Shown piece after piece: positions 8,300 to 16,176 of a DNA stretch of 41,155 bases (the first letter of the stretch is position 1; each line of letters starts with the position of its first letter). The notes beneath the pieces were generated by a model. That model was not told the origin of the DNA. It did not search any database and saw nothing but the letters and a program-made list of their open reading frames with translations. Location of the stretch: assembly GCA_964367905.1 (NCBI GenBank), contig CAYIZP010000031.1, positions 1 to 41,155 on the forward strand. Direction: 5' to 3'. Made by a program: the position numbers and the translations under genes. The stretch comes from CAUPWF01 sp964367905 (GTDB taxonomy: Bacteria > Bacillota > Clostridia > Lachnospirales > Lachnospiraceae).

Positions 8300-9465
8300 C
8301 CAGACTCTCCTTTATTTATTATATTTATATCCCACAGAAATAACTCTGTATCATTTTCATTAAAATAATAATCAAGAATAAATTTCGAAGCAATCAAAGT
8401 AGGACTAATATTTTTATGTAAATCTAATTTTTTAAAGGAGACCCAATAACTAATATTCTCTCTGATGATTGTATTTAAGCGTGCATACATAATATTTTCA
8501 AAATCTTCTATAACGCCACCAGTTAACACTATTCTCTCTAAATCCAAAAGTGTAATAATATTGGCTAATACTCTTCCAAGCATTTCACAAAGATCTTCAA
8601 TAAATTCAATTGCACTAGCATCTTGATTATCAATATCTTGCTTTAGTTCATTATATTCCTTTCCATATCGCTTAACGATAGCTGTTTTTGAAATAAATTG
8701 TGTTAAACAGTTCTGCTTTCCACAACTACACTTCACTTTTTCATCTTTGCCGTCCACTGTATAGTGCCCCAACTCTCCTGCTACACTATTTTTGCTTTTC
8801 AATATTTTGTGATCTAGAATAAATGACGACCCTATCCCGCTATCTAATTTTACAATCATAGAATTTATTTCATCTTTTATTTTAGATTTTTCGTAGTAAG
8901 CAATTATACTAACATCATTGCAAACAAACACAGGTATATCATACTCTTCTAACTCTTTTTTTAAATCTAAATTTCTCCACCCTATATCTTTCGCATCTAT
9001 TACAATGCCTAACTCTTCATTTACAACGCCCTCAACACTTATAGCTACTGCATATATTTGCATCTTATACTTAGCTAATATTTCTGAAAGATTTTTTTTG
9101 ATTGCAAACAATGGGTCTACTAGCTTATTTAGTCCAATTATTTTTTTATTAACAATACTCCCATCTAATCCATTCAAATAAATTTTTATTGTCTGTACAG
9201 ACACCACAATTGTTATAATGTGAAAATATTGATAATTAATCAGCAGGGAGATTGGACTTCTCCCTTTCTGATTATTATTGTTTTTATATTCGCTAAGAAT
9301 TTTCTGATCACATAACTCACTAACTAAGTTCGTAACGGTTTGAGTTGCTAGATTTGTCTTTTTTGCAACGAGTTTTCTATGAATTCCTCTTTCATCATTA
9401 ATTACTCTCAATATATTTTTTATATTTTGCTTCTTCATAATATCTGAACTTTTTAGTTTATTCAT
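8284..9465 (-). CDS. ROK-family transcriptional regulator (XylR/NagC type)
   Basis: The 393-residue protein has an N-terminal winged helix-turn-helix (about 10-65, with RGIHRKLVAKKTNLATQTVTNLVSEL) followed by a ROK sugar-kinase-like domain. The ROK signature GELGHY and the zinc motif CSCGKQNC are present, followed by the conserved ALANIITLLDLERIVLTGG-like region. ROK repressors release DNA on binding a sugar or sugar phosphate. The gene lies 53 bp after the binding-protein gene and overlaps the phosphodiester glycosidase gene, so it is made with the transporter it probably controls. A TTTGTT-N6-AACAAA inverted repeat in the operon promoter (12594-12611) is a good candidate operator. The inducer is unknown. 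Confidence 0.88.
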   Translation of the reverse strand: MNKLKSSDIMKKQNIKNILRVINDERGIHRKLVAKKTNLATQTVTNLVSELCDQKILSEYKNNNNQKGRSPISLLINYQYFHIITIVVSVQTIKIYLNGLDGSIVNKKIIGLNKLVDPLFAIKKNLSEILAKYKMQIYAVAISVEGVVNEELGIVIDAKDIGWRNLDLKKELEEYDIPVFVCNDVSIIAYYEKSKIKDEINSMIVKLDSGIGSSFILDHKILKSKNSVAGELGHYTVDGKDEKVKCSCGKQNCLTQFISKTAIVKRYGKEYNELKQDIDNQDASAIEFIEDLCEMLGRVLANIITLLDLERIVLTGGVIEDFENIMYARLNTIIRENISYWVSFKKLDLHKNISPTLIASKFILDYYFNENDTELFLWDINIINKGESGCVCF

Positions 9466-9518
9466 ATCAATAATATCCCCTCAACTTAAACCTACTACAA
9501 GCTAGTTTGTGCCTCTAT

Positions 9519-10793
9519 TTACTTGCTGACTGCCGCTTCTGTTTCAGCTAATATTGTATCCGCTGCCTCTTCTATTGTCATCACTTCATAAGCAATCGCC
9601 TCAATAGCACTAGAAATCGTGTTAGAAATTTGTGTATATTCCTCTATTGATGGTCTAGAAAAACCATACTCGAGTACTTCCGCTGCTTTTTCAAAATGTG
9701 GTTTATCAGCAACAAAAGTCTTAAATGCTTCACTGTCCTTAGCAATATTAGAAACTGGCAAATATCCCGCATTTATAACCCACTCTGCATTCTTTTCTCC
9801 TGAAGTCATATACTCCATGAATTTAAGTGCTTCTTCTTCCTCTCTATCGCCATTATCAAATAAATAGTAATGATTTGTTCCTAAACCTGTACTCAATTCA
9901 TCATTTCCTGGCAACATTTCCACACCTATATTCATTTCATAATCCCCAGAATATGCATTGGCTGCTCCTTGAGTTCCGATTATCATAGCAACTTGTTCTT
10001 CAGCAAACGCATCTTCACCCACCGTGATTGGTGAAATTCCCTCTGTTGCAAAACTTGTATAATAATCTAGCGTTTCAACAAGCCCCTCTTTATCAAACCC
10101 AAGTTCTGTATAATCCTCATTCAAGAGCGAATATCCATTTTGTTCCAAGAAGCATAACCATGTCCATGTTGTTCGCTCATTATTTGGGTCAATTGGCAGC
10201 CAGATACCTTGTCTATCTTCCGTAGTTAATGTCGTTGCAGTCTCATATAACTCTTCCCATGTAGTTGGAACTTTTTCAATTCCTGCTTCCTCAAACATAT
10301 CCTTATTATATATCAAAACCAAAGTTCCTGCCTCTACTGGAACCGAATATGTTTTACCTTCAAATTTTCCTGCATCCCACAACCCCTCTGGGATATCACT
10401 CCGCCACTCATCAGAAATAAGATCTGTCAAATCAACTAATTTGCCCGAAGTAGCCAATACTCCTGTCATCGACGGTGCTCCCCATAAAATATCAGGCTGT
10501 GTATCATTCATCAATGCTGTTTGAACTTTTGGCAAGATATCTTCACTTGCAGCTACAAACTCTGTTGTAATTGTTACTCCTTCATTTTGTGCACAATATT
10601 CATCTGCCATTTTCTGTAAATACTCGGCCTTTTCTGTTGGGAATCCATGCCACAATGTTAATTCAACATCTTCTCCTGAAGATGCTACTTCGCCTGATTC
10701 TTCTGTCGTTGCTGTCTCCCCTGCCTGCTCTGCTGTGCTACATCCTGTAAACACAATTGTACCTAGTAATACCGCTGCTAATAACTTTTTCAT
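9519..10793 (-). CDS. Sugar ABC transporter substrate-binding lipoprotein (CUT1 type)
   Basis: The 424-residue protein starts with a lipoprotein signal peptide whose lipobox VFTGC gives Cys18 as the lipidation site, then a short Glu/Thr/Ser-rich linker. The rest is a family 1 extracellular solute-binding fold, with LTLWHGFPTEKAEYLQKMAD at the start and the LYYNKDMFEEAGI-type block seen here as LIYNKDMFEEAGIEKVPTTW. It would capture an oligosaccharide or sugar derivative outside the membrane and hand it to the two permeases upstream in the operon. The gene comes after the permeases, 33 bp from the second one. The ligand is not predictable from sequence; the cytoplasmic phosphodiester glycosidase downstream suggests a phosphodiester-linked sugar, which is inference. 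Confidence 0.9.
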   Translation of the reverse strand: MKKLLAAVLLGTIVFTGCSTAEQAGETATTEESGEVASSGEDVELTLWHGFPTEKAEYLQKMADEYCAQNEGVTITTEFVAASEDILPKVQTALMNDTQPDILWGAPSMTGVLATSGKLVDLTDLISDEWRSDIPEGLWDAGKFEGKTYSVPVEAGTLVLIYNKDMFEEAGIEKVPTTWEELYETATTLTTEDRQGIWLPIDPNNERTTWTWLCFLEQNGYSLLNEDYTELGFDKEGLVETLDYYTSFATEGISPITVGEDAFAEEQVAMIIGTQGAANAYSGDYEMNIGVEMLPGNDELSTGLGTNHYYLFDNGDREEEEALKFMEYMTSGEKNAEWVINAGYLPVSNIAKDSEAFKTFVADKPHFEKAAEVLEYGFSRPSIEEYTQISNTISSAIEAIAYEVMTIEEAADTILAETEAAVSK

Positions 10794-10826
10794 TTTCTTT
10801 TCTCCTCTTCTATGTATTTATTTTAA

Positions 10827-11654
10827 TTATTCTTTGCCCCCAGAAAAAGCAATACTTTCTATTACTTTTCTTTGGAATAATACAAAGACTATCACAACTG
10901 GAAGCATTACTAAAATCGTCGCTGCCATCAATGCTCCCCAATCTGTTTCAATTGCACTTTGCTCTTTAAAATAGGATAAACCTAATTGTAATGTATAATA
11001 TTTATCATCATTTGTGATAAGCAGTGGCCAAAAATACTGATTCCACCCATAAATAAAAATTAAGATGATAGACGTTGATAAAATAGGCTTCGACATTGGA
11101 AAAATAATCCTGAATATAATTTGAAACAAATTACATCCATCAATTTGAGCCGCCTCTTCAATTTCTTTTGGTATCTTAAGAAAGAATTGTCTGAGTAAAA
11201 AAATAATCAGTGCACTCCAACTAAAAGGTATAATCAAGCCCCATAATGTATTATGCAGATTCAATGCACTTAATATTTTAGTCATTGGAATCATAATCGT
11301 TTGTGCTGGAAGCATTAATCCTGATAGTAATAATACAAAAAGAAAATTTCTGCCCTTAAATTCTATTCTAGCAAATGCATATGCTGCCAAAACCGATGTA
11401 GTGATTTGCCCTATCATAATTCCTAGTGTTACAATAACACTATTCGCTAAAAATCGTAAAAAAGGAAACCCATTCACTGCATTCACATAATTCTCAAAAT
11501 TTAATTCACTTGGTATCCACTTAATTGGTACTTGAAGGATTTCGTCCGGCATTTTCAATGAACTAGATAGCATCCACAAGAATGGAAGTATCATAACAAA
11601 TGCAATTGCGTATATAATAATATGTTTTATAATCGTTCCTACACGTTTCATCAT
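10827..11654 (-). CDS. Carbohydrate ABC transporter permease (MalG-like)
   Basis: This 275-residue integral membrane protein has about six transmembrane segments and the EAA loop EEAAQIDGCNLFQIIFRIIFP, where the transport ATPase docks. Its N-terminus (IIIYAIAFVMILPFLWMLSSSLK) is typical of MalG-type CUT1 permeases. It pairs with the MalF-like permease that ends 6 bp upstream and with the binding protein downstream. No ATPase gene is present in this operon, so a shared MsmK/MalK-type ATPase encoded elsewhere is expected. Confidence 0.92.
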   Translation of the reverse strand: MMKRVGTIIKHIIIYAIAFVMILPFLWMLSSSLKMPDEILQVPIKWIPSELNFENYVNAVNGFPFLRFLANSVIVTLGIMIGQITTSVLAAYAFARIEFKGRNFLFVLLLSGLMLPAQTIMIPMTKILSALNLHNTLWGLIIPFSWSALIIFLLRQFFLKIPKEIEEAAQIDGCNLFQIIFRIIFPMSKPILSTSIILIFIYGWNQYFWPLLITNDDKYYTLQLGLSYFKEQSAIETDWGALMAATILVMLPVVIVFVLFQRKVIESIAFSGGKE

Positions 11655-11660
11655 ACCCTC

Positions 11661-12524
11661 CTATTCTTTGTCCATAATTAACTTTTGAACTACTGTTACT
11701 AAAATTGCCAGTAAAAAAAGTACAAATGCAATTGCTGAAGCATATCCTATTCTGTACTCATCAAATCCTGCTTTATACAAGTATGTAACTAACATCTCTG
11801 TGCTTCCAACTGGACCACCCTTAGTTGTCACATTAATAATATCGAAAACTTGAAATAATGATGCAGTTGTTGATGATACAATTACAAAAAACATTGTCGG
11901 CTTTAAAAGTGGAAGTGTAATTGTAAAAAACTGTTGAATCGGATTAGCTCCGTCTATTCCTGCCGCTTCGTATAAGGAAGGAGAGATTGCTAAAATCCCT
12001 GCAATTATAATTATCATATTATATCCAAGAGATTTCCACACTCCTATGATAATTAGTGATATCATTGCATAATCTGGTGATTGCAACCATGCAATTGGTT
12101 CTATTCCTACCATTCCTAGTATCGAGTTGAACAATCCTCCCTCACCTGGTTGAAAGATCCAAGACCAAACAATACCAATTGCAACCATCGATACAATGTG
12201 TGGCAAAAAGTATGCACCTTTTATAAATGAATACCCCTTCATCCCTCTATAAATTGCTGCGCTGATAATCAATGAAATAGATGTAGATAAGACAGTTGTA
12301 CTTACTGAATAAACTATCGTATTAACAAATGCATTTCTAAAATCCTTCGACTGAAACAGTTCAATATAATTATTTAAGCCTACGAATATTCGCTCTGTCG
12401 AGAATCCGTTCCATTCTACAAACGTTAAAGAGAATGAATAAAACAATGGAATTAAAAAGAATACTGTGAACAACACATATGCTGGTGCTATCAGTACGTA
12501 TCCTGAAAATTTAATTTTTTTCAT
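11661..12524 (-). CDS. Carbohydrate ABC transporter permease (MalF-like)
   Basis: This 287-residue membrane protein has six predicted transmembrane helices and the EAA loop YEAAGIDGANPIQQFFTITLPLL. The N-terminal segment (YVLIAPAYVLFTVFFLIPLFYSF) is typical of MalF-type CUT1 permeases of Firmicutes. It is the first gene of the unit that runs down to the MgtC-family gene at 3800. Upstream lie a strong ribosome binding site and a TTGCAA-N17-TATAAT promoter with an overlapping inverted repeat. The MalG-like partner starts 6 bp after its stop codon. Confidence 0.92.
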   Translation of the reverse strand: MKKIKFSGYVLIAPAYVLFTVFFLIPLFYSFSLTFVEWNGFSTERIFVGLNNYIELFQSKDFRNAFVNTIVYSVSTTVLSTSISLIISAAIYRGMKGYSFIKGAYFLPHIVSMVAIGIVWSWIFQPGEGGLFNSILGMVGIEPIAWLQSPDYAMISLIIIGVWKSLGYNMIIIIAGILAISPSLYEAAGIDGANPIQQFFTITLPLLKPTMFFVIVSSTTASLFQVFDIINVTTKGGPVGSTEMLVTYLYKAGFDEYRIGYASAIAFVLFLLAILVTVVQKLIMDKE

Positions 12525-12578
12525 AACAGTTATTTCCTCCTTCTACGTGAAACTTATTTTATTTAATCCATTGGCTAG

Positions 12579-12607
12579 ATTATATATTTCCTTTTTGTTA
12601 TTTGCAA
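12579..12607 (-). promoter_or_regulatory. Promoter of the ABC-ROK-phosphodiester glycosidase operon
   Basis: On the minus strand TTGCAA (12602-12607) and TATAAT (12579-12584) are separated by 17 bp. The start site would lie near 12572, giving a leader of about 50 nt before the first permease gene. Confidence 0.65.
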
Positions 12608-12611
12608 CAAA
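12594..12611. promoter_or_regulatory. Candidate ROK regulator operator
   Basis: TTTGTT-ATTTGC-AACAAA is a perfect 6-6-6 inverted repeat covering the -35 box of the operon promoter. The half-sites resemble those of XylR, a ROK repressor of Bacillus, and the operon encodes a ROK regulator. Binding by that protein is inferred. Confidence 0.5.
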
Positions 12612-12785
12612 TCACACATTTATTTTCTATCAGAACTCTTTAAATACGTATTTTTTTATATTATAACTAATTTTATCAATTATTTTTTGTGCATATTGTA
12701 CATGGATTTAAAAGTGATTAAATCGATTTTCATAAATAATTCGCACAATTTCATTAATTTTAATTTATTTATTACATTCAATAGA

Positions 12786-12829
12786 AAAAATCTGTAATGT
12801 TTATCTAGCAATAAACATTACAGATTTTT
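12786..12829 (-). terminator. Rho-independent terminator after the MFS gene
   Basis: A 19-bp perfect stem (12786-12804 with 12811-12829) encloses a 6-nt loop. On the minus strand, the direction of the MFS gene, it ends in a run of T residues; the plus strand is also T-rich after the stem, so it may work both ways. Confidence 0.8.
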
Positions 12830-12855
12830 AATACATGGTAAAAGATTTAGCTATT

Positions 12856-14082
12856 TTATAAATACTTCTTTCCATACGCTGCAACGGACAACATCAAAAT
12901 TCCCGAAACAAGGAATATCCATTGAATTCCTGTAATCATGTAATTCCCTATCATCAACTCTGGCAATATCTTTACGAGTGAAACCCCTACCAGCGTTGCT
13001 GAGAATCCTATCACGCTAGTAATCGCTGTATTCGTACTAACATATAGCAACTTATTCTCGGCCGGAGCCTTGGTAAACTGTATATTGAAAATCGAAATCG
13101 CAATTCCACCCCATGCAATTCCACTAAATATTTGATTTAACGGAAGAAGCCAATGGTAATTGGACTCCACAGTAAACATCCAGGTAACAACCGCTATCCC
13201 CAAAATACATACACACACTCGATTTACCCACATCCAAGATATTTTATCTGCTAGTTTTCCCCAAATAATAGCTGCAATCACCCTCGATATACTTGCAAGC
13301 ATATTAATTGACATGACAAAGAAATAATCCAGTTCCAAATATCCTACCATATAGATTGCATAGAAGGGGTTCGCGATATTAAGAGCAATATTCCACAGTC
13401 CATAAAAAATTATTACTTTACAAAATTCTTTATCTCGAAGAGGAATCGCAATAATTTCTCTAATAGAAGGAATATCTGCACTTATAGGTTCTTCTATATC
13501 CTGTATTCTAAATAGGCATAGATAATCTACTATCGTAAATCCAATTATAACTATTCCTACAATCAAAAAACTTAATTGTTCTAAGTGTAGTTCCTTAAAA
13601 TAGTCTAGCATACGTCCTGCAACAAGAGACATTATTGTAATCGAAAGTAGGGACAGGGAATCTTTGATTCCCAAAAATCGTCCTTCTTCACCTTCTTTTA
13701 TTGAACGTAACATCCAGTTCCCAAATCCTGTTCCTACAGAAGCTCCGCATAAATAAGACCCTCCATACAATAATGCTAATAGCAAGACCTTTATATCTCC
13801 ACTTCCTTCTAGAACAGGTAAGAAAAACATCATACCCAAACAGAGGCGATGAATCAGTAACATATGTACATATATCCATTTTCTCCTACTTATCCTAGCA
13901 AAAATTCTAGCAGAAAAAATCTGAACTACATTCATCAGAGTCGGTAACACAGTTATAATACTAATCGCACCCTCAGATGCACCCAGAAAATATCCGTATC
14001 CTGCTAAAATCGTTCCAGTTGTCAGTACAAAGATCGCATTTGCAAGACAACCATCGATTAAAAATAATTGTTTTATTGACAT
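12856..14082 (-). CDS. MFS transporter, substrate unknown
   Basis: The 408-residue protein has about twelve hydrophobic segments arranged as two six-helix halves, the Major Facilitator layout. A basic cytoplasmic loop (ARIFARISRRKW) between helices 2 and 3 and the DKISWMWVNRV loop in the second half fit MFS A-type motifs. The helix-rich N-terminus IDGCLANAIFVLTTGTILAGYGYFLGAS resembles uncharacterised MFS proteins of Lachnospiraceae. A GAGGTG ribosome binding site precedes the ATG at 14082. The gene is divergent from an AraC-type regulator and ends before its own terminator, so it is a single-gene unit probably controlled by that regulator. The substrate is unknown; a sugar is only a guess from the neighbourhood. 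Confidence 0.85.
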   Translation of the reverse strand: MSIKQLFLIDGCLANAIFVLTTGTILAGYGYFLGASEGAISIITVLPTLMNVVQIFSARIFARISRRKWIYVHMLLIHRLCLGMMFFLPVLEGSGDIKVLLLALLYGGSYLCGASVGTGFGNWMLRSIKEGEEGRFLGIKDSLSLLSITIMSLVAGRMLDYFKELHLEQLSFLIVGIVIIGFTIVDYLCLFRIQDIEEPISADIPSIREIIAIPLRDKEFCKVIIFYGLWNIALNIANPFYAIYMVGYLELDYFFVMSINMLASISRVIAAIIWGKLADKISWMWVNRVCVCILGIAVVTWMFTVESNYHWLLPLNQIFSGIAWGGIAISIFNIQFTKAPAENKLLYVSTNTAITSVIGFSATLVGVSLVKILPELMIGNYMITGIQWIFLVSGILMLSVAAYGKKYL

Positions 14083-14102
14083 CCCATCACCTCTTTGATA
14101 TG

Positions 14103-14157
14103 TTAAGGTAAGTAACTATCTTTATTCTAGTTTTTTCACCTTAAAATACAAGATAGT
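14103..14157. promoter_or_regulatory. Interleaved inverted repeats between MFS and AraC genes
   Basis: TTAAGGT (14103-14109) is complementary to ACCTTAA (14138-14144), and ACTATCTT (14115-14122) to AAGATAGT (14150-14157). Each pair is 35 bp apart with identical 5-bp internal spacing. They lie in the divergent promoter region and may be binding half-sites for the AraC-type regulator. Confidence 0.4.
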
Positions 14158-14196
14158 AAATCCACAAAAAAACATACCAAAACAGAGGATGCTCCC

Positions 14197-15021
14197 ATGA
14201 AAAATAATATATTCGATCTTGTTGGCACTTTAAATCTGCGCAATCTGAGTGCAGGTTCCTATATATCTAAGGGAATCGGAAAACATGTTACAAGAACCAT
14301 TGACTCATATGAAATAATATATGTAAAATCTGGAGTTCTAGGAATCTTCGAAGAAGATATCTTCTATGAGGTTAAAGCTGGTCAAGCACTCATCCTCTTT
14401 CCTCATCGTAGACATGGTGGTACGAAGCCCTTTGCTAAGGATCTGGTCTTCTACTGGCTCCACTTTGATATTGATGCACCTAGCGAACAACAGGAACATT
14501 TACTACATATTAATCAACTGACTACTGTTATCAACACAGCAAATTTCATACAGTATTTTAGGCAATATATCAAATGTTATCAAAATAACTGGGTAGAATA
14601 CACAAAGGGCTCCCTTACACTGTTCCAAATTCTCTTGGAGCTCCATAACTCACAAGTATATGAGAGCAAGTTATCTGCAAGTCAGGTATTAGCTACAAAA
14701 GCACATAACTATATCGCTACTCACATGGAAGAAGAACTCAGTGTTCAAAAAATAGCCAATGCCCTCAACTGTAATAGCGATTATCTGGGCAAGATCTATC
14801 TTGGCACTTTTCAAAAAACCATAACAAAATCCATCCAAGAACTTCGCATACAAAAGTCATGCTATATGTTATTGGAAACAAGTTACAACATCAACGAAAT
14901 TGCAAAATCTTGTGGCTTCGACGCCTCTGATCAATTTCGTAAAGTTTTTCGACAGTTTCACGGAGAAACCCCAAAAGAATATCGAAAAAAATATAGTATA
15001 TTAGACTCTATCGGTCTATAA
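14197..15021 (+). CDS. AraC-family transcriptional regulator
   Basis: The 274-residue protein has an N-terminal cupin-type effector domain (about 20-100, with FYEVKAGQALILFPHRRHGG) and a C-terminal pair of helix-turn-helix motifs (about 170-270). The second HTH and signature, NINEIAKSCGFDASDQFRKVFRQFHGETPKEYRKKY, is classic AraC/XylS. It would bind a small molecule, probably a sugar, and activate transcription. AGAGGA at 14184-14189 lies 7 nt before the ATG. It is divergent from the MFS gene, its likeliest target, and is followed by a GC-rich hairpin shared with the convergent mgl operon. Confidence 0.92.
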   Translation: MKNNIFDLVGTLNLRNLSAGSYISKGIGKHVTRTIDSYEIIYVKSGVLGIFEEDIFYEVKAGQALILFPHRRHGGTKPFAKDLVFYWLHFDIDAPSEQQEHLLHINQLTTVINTANFIQYFRQYIKCYQNNWVEYTKGSLTLFQILLELHNSQVYESKLSASQVLATKAHNYIATHMEEELSVQKIANALNCNSDYLGKIYLGTFQKTITKSIQELRIQKSCYMLLETSYNINEIAKSCGFDASDQFRKVFRQFHGETPKEYRKKYSILDSIGL

Positions 15022-15028
15022 ATAATAA

Positions 15029-15059
15029 TAGCCCCTAGCTGTTTCATTGCTAGGGGCTA
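15029..15059 (-). terminator. Terminator between the AraC gene and the mgl operon
   Basis: An 11-bp GC-rich stem, TAGCCCCTAGC (15029-15039) with GCTAGGGGCTA (15049-15059), has a 9-nt loop. On the minus strand it is followed by TTATTATTATTT, so it ends the mgl operon; the plus-strand tail is less T-rich but may still serve the AraC gene. Confidence 0.85.
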
Positions 15060-15089
15060 ACTCTTAATCACTCACTTATTCTAAAACTA

Positions 15090-16166
15090 TTAACGTTTCT
15101 TGATATATTTTCTTCTATCTAGTGCTACCGCCATTACGATTACAGCACCTTTGATGATATTTTGTACTTCGATACCAAGACCTAGGAATAACATTCCATA
15201 AGCCAGGATCTGGAACATCAATACACCGACAATTGCCGATCTAACATTACCAACACCACCAGAGAAACTGATACCACCAATAACACAAGCTGCAATCGCA
15301 TCTAACTCATAGTTGATACCTGTCGCATTGTTCGCTGAACCGATACGTGCTGCCTCTAGGAATCCACCGATTCCATATAGAATACCTGCCAAGATATTTA
15401 CTTGAACAAATACTTTGATTACGTTGATTCCACTTACTTTTGCAGCCTCTGGGTTACCACCAACCGCAAACATGTTCTTACCAAATACTGTTTTATTCCA
15501 GATAAAGTAAACGACAAATGCAATCACTGCTGCATAGATTACCAAGTGTGGAACGAAGAAATCTTCAAATGGAGTTCCTTGTAGAATTCCCATCTCTTTA
15601 AAGTTTAAGATGTTTCCATTTACAAGTTCTTTGTAGGCTTCGTCATGGCTACCTATTGGCTGTCCGCCTCCAAAGTTATAATAAAGAGTGTTTATACCAT
15701 AAACAACCAAACTTGTACCTAGGGTTACAACGAAAGGATGAACATCAAACTTTGATGCAATGAATCCATTCGTCGCAGTAAAGATACTACAAACAACAAT
15801 ACATATTAATAATGTTACAAGTAGTCTAACCGCTGCAGGTGTAGTGTTTAAGAATAGTTCTGGATAGAATTTATTTGCTGCATCTAGCGCCTGTAGCAAT
15901 GAAGCTGCAATAACTGTTGCAAAACCAACAATTCTACCTAATGAAAGGTCAGTCCCTTGTAGTACAATAATACCACCAACCCCAAGAGCCAAGATTAATT
16001 TAACACTTGATTGAGATAAAATATTAATAAACACAGGTATTGATAAGAACCCTGGCTCCATACCGATAACAATCAATATCAATAATCCCATTACAAGATA
16101 TATACCATATTCCACCAAAAAATTTGTAACATCTGACTTTTTGATACTTTTAGCTTTTACATTCAT
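15090..16166 (-). CDS. mglC: Galactose/methylgalactoside-type ABC transporter permease
   Basis: This membrane protein of about 358 residues belongs to the BPD_transp_2 (RbsC/MglC) family and has eight to ten hydrophobic segments. LALGVGGIIVLQGTDLSLGRIVGFATVIAA and the C-terminal CVIGGISFSGGVGNVRSAIVGVL block are characteristic, and the residue pattern is closer to MglC than RbsC. It forms the channel of the CUT2 importer with the ATPase gene just upstream. An ATG at 16172 is also in frame, but its spacing from AGGAG is too short; the second ATG (16164-16166) has normal spacing. Actual sugar specificity depends on the binding protein; galactose or a related hexose is likely. Confidence 0.88.
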   Translation of the reverse strand: MNVKAKSIKKSDVTNFLVEYGIYLVMGLLILIVIGMEPGFLSIPVFINILSQSSVKLILALGVGGIIVLQGTDLSLGRIVGFATVIAASLLQALDAANKFYPELFLNTTPAAVRLLVTLLICIVVCSIFTATNGFIASKFDVHPFVVTLGTSLVVYGINTLYYNFGGGQPIGSHDEAYKELVNGNILNFKEMGILQGTPFEDFFVPHLVIYAAVIAFVVYFIWNKTVFGKNMFAVGGNPEAAKVSGINVIKVFVQVNILAGILYGIGGFLEAARIGSANNATGINYELDAIAACVIGGISFSGGVGNVRSAIVGVLMFQILAYGMLFLGLGIEVQNIIKGAVIVMAVALDRRKYIKKR

Positions 16167-16176
16167 ACTCATTCTC

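Larger units (their letters stand above)
12525..12855. other. 331-bp intergenic region with an operon promoter and a terminator
   Basis: This stretch separates the MFS gene from the ABC operon. It holds the leader and promoter of the ABC operon (12579-12607), an overlapping candidate ROK operator (12594-12611) and the terminator of the MFS gene (12786-12829). The middle part (about 12615-12780) is very A/T-rich, contains a short palindrome AAATCGATTT at 12720-12729, and has no credible coding frame. Confidence 0.7.

Noticed and set aside
12711..12735. Possible CcpA catabolite-repression site around AAATCGATTT
   Set aside because: The CG is offset by one base from the cre consensus and the site lies over 100 bp upstream of the promoter; the match is too weak.
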